From NCBI RefSeq assembly GCF_023218175.1, contig NZ_JALPTH010000010.1:62001-126000 (forward strand): 64,000 bases of DNA, read 5' to 3'. Both the position numbers and the translations under genes were made by a program. Position 1 is the stretch's first letter, and every line of letters begins with the position of its first letter. Source of the stretch: Streptomyces lichenis. GTDB taxonomy: Bacteria; Actinomycetota; Actinomycetes; Streptomycetales; Streptomycetaceae. Of the stretch, positions 16,990-25,131 are shown in pieces. A model generated the notes under the pieces. That model ran no database searches. It was not told the origin of the DNA and saw nothing but the letters and a program-made list of their open reading frames with translations.

Positions 16990-17856
16990 ATGACGGATGC
17001 GGCGGAGAGCGGCGGTACGGGATCGGGCGGAAGCGCCGCCGTCGCGGCCACCGCGGCGGCCGGCGGCTGCGGCTGCCTGGCGCTGCCGGTGGGCGTGGGG
17101 ATGCTGGTGGTCGTCCTGCTCGTGGTCGGTGGGCTCGGCGTGCTGCTGCTGCCCGTGGTGGTGCTCTTCCTCCTCTTCAACGGGCTGCCCCTGGGCGATC
17201 TCGGCGGCGGAGGCGGCGGCGATCTGACGGCGGCCGAGCAGAGATGCGAGGACGTGGAGCGGTTGTTCGGGGACTCCGACCCGGGGGCCGTGGCCGAGCG
17301 GACCCGGCAGGTGGTCCTCGGCGACGGGAAGGGCCGGCTGGAGAGGGACCCGAGCGACGCCGGCGAACCGTGCACCGTCCCCGCGGACCTGCTGGAGCCG
17401 ATCGAGGCGGCCGGGCAGGTGTGCGACGTGATCGGCCCGGTGGTCATCGCCGCCCAGATCCAGTACGAGTCCGGATTCACCGCCGACTTCACCGGCCCCG
17501 ACGGCGCCCGGGGAATCTCCCAGGTGCCCCCCGAGGTCTTCACCGCACTGCGCGGGGAGGAGGCCGACCCTCTCGATCCCGAGGAGTCGATCGCCGCCCA
17601 GGGCGCCTATCTGTGCGACCTGGCCGAGCAGACGCAGGCCCTGGTGGACGCCGGGCAGGCGGCCGGCCCGGTACTGGATCTGACGTTGAGCGCCTACAAG
17701 ACCGGGCTGGACGCCGTCCGCGAGGCCGGCGGCGTGCCGGCCACCGAGCAGGCCCAGAGCTATGTCGTGGGCGTGCGCACCTGGTTCGCGCCGATGCAGG
17801 GCATCGGGCCGCCGCCGCGCACCCTCCCCTCCCAGCCGGGCCTGCGGGACAGCTGA
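16990..17856 (+). CDS. Membrane-anchored VirB1-like lytic transglycosylase
   Basis: 288 residues with ATG at 16990 and SD AGAGGAG. A Gly/Ala-rich N-terminus precedes one long hydrophobic segment (about 30-63), then a lysozyme-like domain. IAAQIQYESGFTADFTGPDG holds the presumed catalytic Glu (160), followed by GARGISQVPPEVF, as in SLT/lambda-lysozyme-type transglycosylases. Four Cys after residue 80 may form disulfides outside the cell. It would open peptidoglycan for assembly of the type IV-like channel. It heads the plus-strand arm, with the M23 gene 106 bp downstream. Confidence 0.85.
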   Translation: MTDAAESGGTGSGGSAAVAATAAAGGCGCLALPVGVGMLVVVLLVVGGLGVLLLPVVVLFLLFNGLPLGDLGGGGGGDLTAAEQRCEDVERLFGDSDPGAVAERTRQVVLGDGKGRLERDPSDAGEPCTVPADLLEPIEAAGQVCDVIGPVVIAAQIQYESGFTADFTGPDGARGISQVPPEVFTALRGEEADPLDPEESIAAQGAYLCDLAEQTQALVDAGQAAGPVLDLTLSAYKTGLDAVREAGGVPATEQAQSYVVGVRTWFAPMQGIGPPPRTLPSQPGLRDS

Positions 17857-17962
17857 GCCGCACCGCGGGTGTGAACCGCCCTCGGCGGGCGGCCGTAGCT
17901 GACAGCGGAGCCTGTTCGCCGGGCAGGCCGGCGACCGACACCGATCCGATTGCGTGGGTGAG

Positions 17963-19018
17963 ATGAACGACGTCCGAGTGCCACGGCAGGGCGGGACGCG
18001 GGCACCGAGCGGTGACCCCTTCGCCACCGCCACCCGGGAACGACCGTGGGGCGAGCAGCAGTTGACCCTCCGCTATATGACGGTCCCGCCCCGGCCGGAA
18101 CGTCCCGCCCGCGTCCGCCGGTCCGGCGCCCGGCCGCGCCACCGGCTGATCCTGGCCGGCACGGCCGCCGTGGCGGTGTCCGCCGGAGTGGCCTTGGCCG
18201 TCGCGGTGCCCGAGACACCGGCCCGGGCCTCCGCCGCGCCGCCGCCGGTCGCCGCGCCCGAGCGGCCGGCCCCGCCGTCCGTCCCTCCGCCGACCGCGCC
18301 CGGCACCGCGTTCCCCGCGCCCGGCGGCGCGGCATCCACCCCGCCGCCCGTGGACGCGGCGGGCTCCCTGCCGAGCCTCGACGAGCGGCTGAGGGAACGG
18401 GCCGAGGAACGCCGGCTGGCCCAGGAGGCCGCCGCCGCGCGGGAGTCGGCCCGGGCGGCCGAGGAGGCCCGGGCTGAACGAGCCGCCCGCCTGGCCGAGC
18501 AGGAGCGGGCCGAGGCGCTGCGGGCGGCGGAGGAGGCCCGCAGGGCGCGGGCCGACCGCCCGGACCGGCCCGCCGAGGGCGAGCAGGACACGGGCGGGCG
18601 GGCCCCGGCGCCGGACGGCGACTTCGTCCTGCCCGTGTCCGGCGCCACGATGACCGCGGGCTTCGGCCAGGGGGGCGATCTCTGGTCGAGCGGCAGCCAC
18701 ACCGGTGTGGACCTGGCGGCCCCGGCGGGCACCCCGATCCGGGCGGTGGCCGACGGGACGGTCACCACCGTCTCCACCCGGGGGCCGCTGGGCAACCACA
18801 CGGTGCTCACCCTCGCCGACGGCACCGAAGTCGGCTTCAGCCACCAGCAGTCCGTCGCCGTCAAACGGGGCGACCGGGTGCGCGCGGGCCAGGAGATCGG
18901 GGCCGTCGGCGCCACCGGCAACACCACCGGCCCGCATCTGCACCTGGAGGTGAGGACCCCGGGCGGCGCTCTGATCGACCCGGTCGCCTGGCTGGCCGAC
19001 CGGGGCGTGGCCCTGTGA
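17963..19018 (+). CDS. Membrane-anchored M23 (LytM) endopeptidase with coiled coil
   Basis: 351 residues from ATG 17963; GTG 17954 is an alternative in-frame start. One transmembrane segment (about 61-82) precedes a Pro-rich stretch and a charged Ala/Glu/Arg coiled coil (about 139-198). The catalytic domain follows (219-351). Zinc ligands are visible: His246 and Asp250 in SHTGVDL, and His327 in GPHLHLEV, with His294 and His325 as catalytic histidines. This is an intact gamma-type LytM site, so active cleavage of peptide cross-links is expected. Together with the transglycosylase upstream it provides both glycan- and peptide-cutting activities for the secretion locus. Confidence 0.9.
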   Translation: MNDVRVPRQGGTRAPSGDPFATATRERPWGEQQLTLRYMTVPPRPERPARVRRSGARPRHRLILAGTAAVAVSAGVALAVAVPETPARASAAPPPVAAPERPAPPSVPPPTAPGTAFPAPGGAASTPPPVDAAGSLPSLDERLRERAEERRLAQEAAAARESARAAEEARAERAARLAEQERAEALRAAEEARRARADRPDRPAEGEQDTGGRAPAPDGDFVLPVSGATMTAGFGQGGDLWSSGSHTGVDLAAPAGTPIRAVADGTVTTVSTRGPLGNHTVLTLADGTEVGFSHQQSVAVKRGDRVRAGQEIGAVGATGNTTGPHLHLEVRTPGGALIDPVAWLADRGVAL

Positions 19019-19085
19019 CGCGGCGCCCGGCCAAACCGGACCGACGACCGAAGCGACGCCCCCGGCACCGCGGCGAGCGGAGAGG

Positions 19086-20144
19086 ATGACCATGCTCCTG
19101 CCCGAGCCCCCCTTCGACGTGCCGCCGGACCGGTGGTACGCGGCACAGCCGACCGGACCGGACACCCGTTTCGACGAGGCGATGGCCAAGGGCCTGGCGG
19201 GCGTGCCCCTCGGCCGGTTGCCGGCCTGGGTGGCCGCCTCCCCCGCGCACACGGAGGAGTACCAGCTGCGGTACGCGATGGGCGCGTCGCTGCGGGACCA
19301 GCCGGCCGCCCCACCCGGCCGCCCGGTGGAGCACCCCCTGGACGCGGCCTACGCACACGGGCTGGCGGGCCGCCGGATCGAGGACGTCCCCGGGCACCGG
19401 GACCTCACTCCCGAAGCGCGCGAGGCGTACCTCAGGGGGGTCCGGGAGGCGGGCGCCCCGGTCATCGGACCACCGGCTCCCGCCCCGCGCCCGGTGGCTC
19501 CGGCCGAGTGGAGGGCCGGTCCCCCACCCCGTACCGCGACCGCTCCCGCAGCCCTGCCCCGATCCGCCGCGCGGGGACAGGCGGCCCCCTTTCCTCCCCT
19601 GCCGGCGAGCCCGCCGGTGCGGGGCCCGGCCACCGCCTCCGGCGCCCTCGACCGGGCGGCGTCCCCGGACGTCTCGCCGCGTCCGGACCGCGCGATGGAG
19701 GTGTACGCCAGGGCCTACGCCCTCTCGACCCGGCGCGGTGAACCCGCCGGCACCTGGCTGCGCGCCGCCGCCGAGCGGGCCGCCGCCTCACCCGGCACGC
19801 CCGGACTGGTCCAGGTCTTCGCCCGGACGGTGGCGGCCGAGGCCAGGACGAGGGACCGGATGCCGACCGGGCAGGCGGAGGCGGAACGCGGCCGGCCGGC
19901 TTCCCTCACGGAGGCCGCCGCCGTCGCCGGTCTGCTGAGGCGGGAGATGGAGACCGTCACCGTCCTGTCCCGCCCACGCCCCGGCGATCGCGGCCTGTCA
20001 CGCTCCGGCGCCGCCCGCCTGCGCCCCTCCCCCGGCCGGACCGCGCCGGCCTCCACGCCCGCACCCACGGCTTCGCGATCCCCCACGGCCCCGGCCCCCC
20101 AGCCGCACCGCACCGCGCCCCGAACACGCCCGGGCGCCCACTGA
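19086..20144 (+). CDS. Unknown protein of the conjugation-like locus
   Basis: 352 residues; ATG at 19086 or 19092, the second having the better SD distance from GGAGAGG. No family is recognised. Residues 1-120 look globular and contain two related segments, FDEAMAKGLAGVPLGRLP and LDAAYAHGLAGRRIEDVP, suggesting an internal repeat of about 70 residues. The centre and the last 55 residues are Pro/Ala-rich. A helical part (about 205-300, AMEVYARAYALSTRRGEP) lies between them. No signal peptide is present. It lies 67 bp after the M23 gene and is likely co-transcribed. Confidence 0.65.
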   Translation: MTMLLPEPPFDVPPDRWYAAQPTGPDTRFDEAMAKGLAGVPLGRLPAWVAASPAHTEEYQLRYAMGASLRDQPAAPPGRPVEHPLDAAYAHGLAGRRIEDVPGHRDLTPEAREAYLRGVREAGAPVIGPPAPAPRPVAPAEWRAGPPPRTATAPAALPRSAARGQAAPFPPLPASPPVRGPATASGALDRAASPDVSPRPDRAMEVYARAYALSTRRGEPAGTWLRAAAERAAASPGTPGLVQVFARTVAAEARTRDRMPTGQAEAERGRPASLTEAAAVAGLLRREMETVTVLSRPRPGDRGLSRSGAARLRPSPGRTAPASTPAPTASRSPTAPAPQPHRTAPRTRPGAH

Positions 20145-20230
20145 CCCGCTGCCGGGCGGCGGCGGACCCGACCGCCCTCGGCCCCCCGGCAGCCGCACAG
20201 GGAGCACACCCACCCGAAAGGCGGATTCCC

Positions 20231-20758
20231 ATGTCCACACCACCTCCCCCGGAACAACCCCGCCGGCCCCGGCCCGAGGACTTCTCCCCCGGCGGCGGCA
20301 CCCCGTCGCTCGCCCCCGACAGCCCCGCACCGGCCCAGCCCAGGACCGATCCGTTCTGGCAGCAGTTCGCGTTCGACCCGGGCCCCTCCGCGCCAGCCGC
20401 CTCCACCTCCCGGGCGGCCCCCGCCCCCCAGCCGGTCCAGCGGACCGGTGGCGGAGGCGGCCAACCGACCAACTGGAGCTACTTCGGGCTGACTCCCCCC
20501 TCCGGCCAGTTCGGCGGTCCGGCGCGGTCGGCCCCGCCGGCACCCGCCCACCACGCCCCACCCGCACCGCCGGCTGCCCCACCCGCACCGGCACCGGCAC
20601 CGGCACCGGCACCCAGTCAGGCGGCCCGGATCTCCCTGCCGCCCTTCGGCAACCTCGCCGCCGCCGCGGCGGCCGGGGAGCGCAACCGCCGGGCGCGCGA
20701 CCAGCAGCCCGCCCACCGGCCCGGACCCTCCCAACGGGGAGCCGGTCGCGGACACTGA
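20231..20758 (+). CDS. Pro-rich protein of unknown function
   Basis: 175 residues starting MSTPPPPEQPRRP, preceded by GAAAGGCGGATTCCC. It is mostly disordered Pro/Ala sequence, including a PAPAPAPAPAP run near 125. Two short conserved-looking islands are DPFWQQFAFDPG and NWSYFGLTPPSGQFGG, which could be docking motifs. There is no signal or membrane segment. It is the last gene of the plus-strand arm before a strong terminator, which supports it being a true end-of-operon gene. Confidence 0.6.
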   Translation: MSTPPPPEQPRRPRPEDFSPGGGTPSLAPDSPAPAQPRTDPFWQQFAFDPGPSAPAASTSRAAPAPQPVQRTGGGGGQPTNWSYFGLTPPSGQFGGPARSAPPAPAHHAPPAPPAAPPAPAPAPAPAPSQAARISLPPFGNLAAAAAAGERNRRARDQQPAHRPGPSQRGAGRGH

Positions 20759-20769
20759 CCTCCTGAACG

Positions 20770-20806
20770 GCGAGGGCCCCACCACGGCATGTGGTGGGGC
20801 CCTCGC
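20770..20806 (+). terminator. Strong hairpin terminator closing the plus-strand arm
   Basis: A perfect 16-bp stem (GCGAGGGCCCCACCAC paired with its complement) with loop GGCAT starts 12 bp after the stop at 20758. No long U-run follows, which is usual for streptomycete terminators. Confidence 0.85.
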
Positions 20807-20934
20807 CCTATGCGCCTCGGGCGAGCCGGGAACGCGGTCGGGTCCGGGCCCTGTCGCACCGGGGGAGGGACGGACAGGGCCCGGAGCGGCCCGGAGAACG
20901 GAGCACCGGTCTTCCCGCGCCGCACTGGGGGTTA

Positions 20935-20972
20935 CGGCGGTTCTCCGGTGCGGGTTCACCGGAGAACCGCCG
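20935..20972 (+). terminator. Perfect 16-bp inverted repeat followed by GGTTTT
   Basis: CGGCGGTTCTCCGGTG pairs fully with its complement across the loop CGGGTT; GGTTTTCC follows. It lies 129 bp after the first terminator and 119 bp before the lipoprotein start, with no gene between. It may be a second terminator, a leader attenuator of the lipoprotein gene, or a regulator site. The rest of 20807-21091 holds no gene that I can support. Confidence 0.6.
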
Positions 20973-21091
20973 GGTTTTCCCAGGTCCCGGTGGTGAACCG
21001 GTTCCGCGACCGCCCCGTAGCAACCTCTTGAACGCCACCGCCCCGGCGGTGCGCACGACCACCCAGCAACATCACAAGAGGAAGGCACCCC

Positions 21092-22120
21092 ATGGCGACT
21101 TGGCGCTCCATGGCGGTGGCGCTCGCCACCGCCACCGTCCTGCTGACGGCCGGCTGCAGCGGTTCCGGCGCGAAGGAGGAGGGCGCGGCGGCGAGTACGG
21201 CGCCGTCCGCCCCGACCGGGCAGGAGAGCCTGGCGGCCGCACCGCCCGCTCCCGGCGGGGACTCGCGCAACGGCCCGGCCGGCCAGCTCGCACTGGCCAA
21301 CGACCCGAATCTGGGCCCCATCGTGACGGACAGCACCGGTTTCACGCTCTACCGCTTCACCACGGACGGCCCCAGTCCCACCAAGTCGGCCTGCGAGGGC
21401 GACTGCGCCGCCGCCTGGCCGCCGGTGCCGGCCGACGGAGCCGTGCTGCCGGCCGGGCTGGACGCCTCGCTGATGGGCAGCGTGACTCGCGCGGACGGCA
21501 GCAAGCAGCTCGCCCTCGCCGGGATGCCGCTGTACCGCTTCGCCAAGGACGCCAAGCCCGGCCAGGTCAGCGGTGACGGGGTGGGCGGTGTCTGGTTCGC
21601 CGGGCTGCCGAAGGACAAGGTGCCGGGCCTGGACGCGGCGCTCGGCGCCGCACCGGGCGGAACCGCACCGGGCGGAGCGGGGCCGGAGACCGGAGGCGAC
21701 GCGGAAACCGGTGCGGACGACGGGGCGGCGGAGGGCAAGACGCCCGCGCCGGAAGGCGGCGGCGCGCTGCCCGGCCTGTCGACGGTCCAGGACCCGGAGC
21801 TCGGCGAGATCGTGGTGGACGCCAAGGGCCGTACGCTCTACCGCTTCACCAAGGACACCGACTGGCCGATGACCACCGCGTGCACGGGCGCGTGCCTGGA
21901 GAAGTGGAAGCCGGCCGCGCTCGTCGCCAAGAACGACGTCAAGGGCATCGATCCCAAGCTGGTGATCCCGTTCGACCGTCCCGACGGCAAGAAGCAGCAG
22001 ACCCTGGACTGCTGGCCGCTGTACTGGTTCACCGGCGACAAGCCCGGTGAGATCAACGGCCAGGGCGTCGGCGGCACCTGGTTCGCCGTCGCTCCCGACG
22101 GATCACTCATCAAGAAGTAG
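21092..22120 (+). CDS. SCO0930-type lipoprotein with Lipoprotein_15 repeats
   Basis: 342 residues. A lipobox (LTAGC, Cys22) ends the signal peptide, so the mature protein is membrane-linked on the outer face. Two homologous halves follow: ANDPNLGPIVTDSTGFTLYRF with CEGDCAAAW and VGGVWFA, and QDPELGEIVVDAKGRTLYRF with CTGACLEKW and VGGTWFA. These are repeats of the secreted PF03640-type family of unknown function, each with a CxxxC pair. A Gly/Ala/Pro linker joins them. Start ATG is preceded by AAGAGGAAGG. Family members are common in Streptomyces; a redox or metal role is possible but untested. Confidence 0.88.
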   Translation: MATWRSMAVALATATVLLTAGCSGSGAKEEGAAASTAPSAPTGQESLAAAPPAPGGDSRNGPAGQLALANDPNLGPIVTDSTGFTLYRFTTDGPSPTKSACEGDCAAAWPPVPADGAVLPAGLDASLMGSVTRADGSKQLALAGMPLYRFAKDAKPGQVSGDGVGGVWFAGLPKDKVPGLDAALGAAPGGTAPGGAGPETGGDAETGADDGAAEGKTPAPEGGGALPGLSTVQDPELGEIVVDAKGRTLYRFTKDTDWPMTTACTGACLEKWKPAALVAKNDVKGIDPKLVIPFDRPDGKKQQTLDCWPLYWFTGDKPGEINGQGVGGTWFAVAPDGSLIKK

Positions 22121-22155
22121 GGCGCGCCGCTCTCCTTCGGCATATTCGAACGGCA

Positions 22156-22199
22156 CCGGTGGGGTGCGCGTATCCATCCGGATACGCGCACCCCACCGG
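22156..22199 (+). terminator. 20-bp perfect hairpin after the lipoprotein gene
   Basis: CCGGTGGGGTGCGCGTATCC pairs fully with its complement over the loop ATCC, 36 bp after the stop codon. No gene lies between it and the crystallin gene. Confidence 0.85.
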
Positions 22200-22294
22200 C
22201 ATGTGGTCGCGCGTTCCCCCTCGTGAACCGGACGCTGGACACCCCCGTAATCCGTTGTGAAAGGACAACACGTCACCGTGGAGGAACAGCAGTC

Positions 22295-22795
22295 ATGAAG
22301 ATGAAGAAGAAGACCGCTCTGGTGGTCTCGGCGCTTGCCCTGGCCGCGTCCGCCACCGGTGTCTACGCCTATTCCGCGACGGCGCCGGACAGCGCGGGCA
22401 CGACCGCGGCAGCCGGAAAGGGCACCGTGGAGAAGAAGGACACGGGATTCACGACGGAGATATTCGACTGCAACGGAAAGGACCTGGAGGGCCTTTTCCA
22501 GGTCCACATCGGCAACAACTTCACCTCGCCCTTCGAAAGCACCCTCTGCCTGGACGCCGCCGGCCGGATCGCCAACCTGAACACCGCGGGCCCGGCAGGC
22601 GCGAGCATCCTGTTCATCAACGACCAGATCTCCTCGGTGAAGAACGACACCGGCCGCCCCATGTGCGTGTACACCGATTCCGGCTTCCGCGGTGACGAGC
22701 TCAGGATCAACGATCAGGAGCAGTACCAGTTCGCCTTCATGGACCCCGAGTTCCGGAAGTTCAACGACTCCATCTCCTCGATCCGCGCCTGCTGA
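22295..22795 (+). CDS. Secreted beta-gamma-crystallin / I36-like protein
   Basis: 166 residues from ATG 22295, with SD GAGGAA at 22281. A lysine-rich n-region and hydrophobic core (KKTALVVSALALAASATGVY) form a Sec signal peptide. The mature domain has two Greek-key-like halves, each ending in a calcium-type motif: NDQISS and NDSISS, matching N/D-N/D-x-x-S/T-S. Four Cys could form two disulfides. Related Streptomyces proteins are annotated as peptidase-inhibitor family I36 or crystallin domain proteins. A small inverted repeat (GTTGT/ACAAC, 22254-22269) lies just upstream. Calcium binding is likely; inhibitor activity is uncertain. Confidence 0.8.
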   Translation: MKMKKKTALVVSALALAASATGVYAYSATAPDSAGTTAAAGKGTVEKKDTGFTTEIFDCNGKDLEGLFQVHIGNNFTSPFESTLCLDAAGRIANLNTAGPAGASILFINDQISSVKNDTGRPMCVYTDSGFRGDELRINDQEQYQFAFMDPEFRKFNDSISSIRAC

Positions 22796-22799
22796 GGCG

Positions 22800-23100
22800 A
22801 GTCGGCCGCCCGCCGGCGGACAACCTCCGGCCAGCGGCGGGGGCGACGCACGGCGGCCGGATCAGCAGCCGGATTCCGCGGGCGCGGGCGATGAGCGAGC
22901 TGCGAAGAGGCCTCGCCGTCGGCGAGGGCGACCAGGACGAGGGAGGCACGCGCACCGCCGAGCAGGTCGGCGACCGATTCGGTGGCGACCCGGCGGAAGG
23001 CCGAGGAGACCATGCGGATCGTCCAGCTCAGGTCCGTGTCCGGCGCCGGCCGGGAATCCTCGCCGGAGCGGTTGCCGGGCGTCGACGCACTCATCCGCAC
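22800..23100 (-). pseudogene. Decayed MarR-family regulator fragment
   Basis: One frame reads DLSWTIRMVSSAFRRVATESVADLLGGARASLVLVALADGEASSQL, which resembles the N-terminal helices of streptomycete MarR regulators. After SSQLA the similarity moves to the next frame (SLIARARGIRLLI), suggesting a frameshift, and the rest of the winged helix and C-terminus is missing. The remnant overlaps nothing essential and ends near the crystallin stop. The assignment is by eye. The segment 23101-23251 holds no gene I can support. Confidence 0.4.
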
Positions 23101-23251
23101 ACTCTCGGCCCCGCCCCGTCCCTGCTGTTCCCGGGCGGCGAGACGGCCGCCGGTGCGGTGCGCGCGACGCGGCCTGATCTGGACGGGCGCCTCGGCGGCC
23201 GGCGTCGGTGGAGGCTCCGGCCCGGGTCTCGGGCGGTACGCGTACGGGCTC

Positions 23252-24094
23252 TCATACGCCGTCCGGGAGCGCCGTCTTCTCCGTCTTCGTCCAGGTCCCG
23301 GTGGCAGGGTCGTGGCGGGCGAGTCCGAGGCGGGCGAAGTCGCGCAGCCAGCCCTCCATCGGCCAACTGCCCCACCGGTCCCGGAACACCGCGCCGTTGC
23401 GCAGGATGTCGTCCAGGTGCTCCACGGGCGGGCGGCTCACCGGGTGGTGCTGGTGGTACGCGGGGGCGCCGCCGACCCAGCGCAGGTCCACGCCGCGGGC
23501 CGCCGCCGCACGGCCGAAGTCGGTGTCCTCGCCCCCGTATCCGGTGTACCGCTCGCAGAAGCCGCCGATCCGCCGCCAGGTGGCCGCGGTGACCGCGAAG
23601 GAGAGCGACCAGAACAGCCGGTGGTCGCCGCCGGTGATCACCTGCCCGTCCGCCGGCACCGGGCGCGCCGGGTGCGGGGGCGCCAGGCGGGGCAGGGCGT
23701 CCAGCCGGTACCCACCGGGCGGCGGGGGCGGCAGATAGGCCACAGTGCCGCAGAGCAGGGCACCGTCCTCGGCGGTCTCGGCGTAGCGGCCGAGCAGGCT
23801 GGGGCCGGGCACGCAGTCGACGTCCAGGAACACCAGCAGGTCGGCCCCGGCGTCCAGAGCCCGCCGGGCGCCGGCGTTGCGGGCGGCGGCCAGCGGCAGC
23901 CGTCCGGCGTCCCGCCGGTGGCCGATGAGGTCGGCCCGCGGGGCGCGGCCGCGGACCACCCCGGCGGCGGCCGGGTCGTCGAGGGCGACCACCAGGTAGA
24001 GGTCCGGGCGGCGGTGGGAGGCGGCGAGGCCGCGCTGCTGGAGGGCGAGGTGCCGGTGGCGGCCCGCGACCAGGGTGATCACGGCGACGCGCAT
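23252..24094 (-). CDS. GT-A family 2 glycosyltransferase
   Basis: 280 residues, beginning with a Rossmann-like strand (MRVAVITLVAGRHRHLALQQ). The nucleotide-sugar metal motif DVD lies in LLVFLDVDCVPGPSL. An acceptor-side Glu-Asp follows in YTGYGGEDTDFGRAAAARG, and the WRRIGGF turn is typical of family 2 enzymes such as chondroitin- or GalNAc-transferase-like members. It is cytoplasmic, with no membrane helix. It is the last gene of a four-glycosyltransferase operon and overlaps the preceding gene by 16 bp. Donor and acceptor cannot be read from the sequence. Confidence 0.88.
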   Translation of the reverse strand: MRVAVITLVAGRHRHLALQQRGLAASHRRPDLYLVVALDDPAAAGVVRGRAPRADLIGHRRDAGRLPLAAARNAGARRALDAGADLLVFLDVDCVPGPSLLGRYAETAEDGALLCGTVAYLPPPPPGGYRLDALPRLAPPHPARPVPADGQVITGGDHRLFWSLSFAVTAATWRRIGGFCERYTGYGGEDTDFGRAAAARGVDLRWVGGAPAYHQHHPVSRPPVEHLDDILRNGAVFRDRWGSWPMEGWLRDFARLGLARHDPATGTWTKTEKTALPDGV

Positions 24095-25131
24095 ACGGTG
24101 CCCTCTCGGCGCGGGTCCGCGAGCGCGGGCGCGGGCGCGGCCAGGGTGTCGAGCAGCCGGGCCGCCCGGGCGGCCCCGTCACCGGGCGCCCAGAGCCGCC
24201 AGCGGTCGCCACCGCGCCGGGCCGCGGCGTCGAGCAGTCCGGGCCACTCGTGCGGTCGCGGCCAGTGGGTGCGTACGGTGGCCAGCTCCCCGGCGGCCAG
24301 GGCGCGGGCGGTGGCGAGCTGCTCGCCGTGCGGGCGGGTCTGCGGGACGACGACGGCGGGGGTACGGGCGGCGGCGCACTCGGCCACGGCGTTCTGCCCG
24401 GCGTGGGTGACCACCGCGTCGGCCCGGCAGAGCAGCGGCCAGGGGTCGTCGGTCCACTCGCCGGGGCCGCCGAGCACGGTCCACCGCCATCCGGGGGTGG
24501 CCTCGGCCGCCGCGCTCAGTCGGGCCGCGGTGAGTTCGGTGCCGCCGGCGCCCAGCAGCACCACCACCTCCCGCGCCTCCGGCGGCCTTGCCGGCCGCCC
24601 CTCCGGGCGGGGGCGGCCGTCATGGCGGGAGAACGCGCCGGTGTACTCGGTCTTGGCCCGCCAGGCCGCCGGCCAGCCGGGCTCCGGCAACTCGGCCGGC
24701 CAGGGGGCGAGCAGGGCGTCGGCCAGGTCGTAGGCGAGCCGGTGGGCCGGGTCGGAGCGGTCGCCGCGCATCGCGGAGACGGCGACGGGCACGCCCATCA
24801 GCCGGGCCAGCGTGGCGACCTCCACCGAGACGTCGCTGACCAGCAGCGCGGGGGCGGTGCGTTCGATCCAGGCGGCCACCGCCGCCATCCGGGCGCGCAG
24901 TCCGGGGTGGTGGCGGGGCACCCAGTGCAGCCGTCCCCGCGCCGTGGGGTCGGCCGGGGCCGTGCCCGCCCCCGTCCCGGTGTCCGATGGCAGCCGGACC
25001 CAGTCGCCGGTCCAGTCGGCGGGACGGGGCAGCGAGGACAGCCCGGTGACCGGGGTGCGGGTGTGCCGGGCCACGCACCGGGCGCGGTGCAGATGGCCCT
25101 TGCCCTGGTGGTGGACGTAGTAGCCGATCAC
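24079..25131 (-). CDS. GT-B glycosyltransferase, MurG/family 28-like
   Basis: 350 residues from GTG 25131, whose GTGA overlaps the preceding stop; the longer frame upstream is an artefact of the GT4 gene. The N-domain starts VIGYYVHHQGKGHLHRARCV, the GxGH-type loop of MurG-like enzymes. The C-domain has VVTHAGQNAVAECAAARTPA and VVVPQTRPHGEQ, the nucleotide-sugar pocket of family 28. HHQGKGHLHRA suggests a UDP-sugar donor. It is encoded between a GT4-type and a GT2-type gene, so it probably adds one sugar in a shared glycan pathway. Confidence 0.87.
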   Translation of the reverse strand: MIGYYVHHQGKGHLHRARCVARHTRTPVTGLSSLPRPADWTGDWVRLPSDTGTGAGTAPADPTARGRLHWVPRHHPGLRARMAAVAAWIERTAPALLVSDVSVEVATLARLMGVPVAVSAMRGDRSDPAHRLAYDLADALLAPWPAELPEPGWPAAWRAKTEYTGAFSRHDGRPRPEGRPARPPEAREVVVLLGAGGTELTAARLSAAAEATPGWRWTVLGGPGEWTDDPWPLLCRADAVVTHAGQNAVAECAAARTPAVVVPQTRPHGEQLATARALAAGELATVRTHWPRPHEWPGLLDAAARRGGDRWRLWAPGDGAARAARLLDTLAAPAPALADPRREGTVCASP

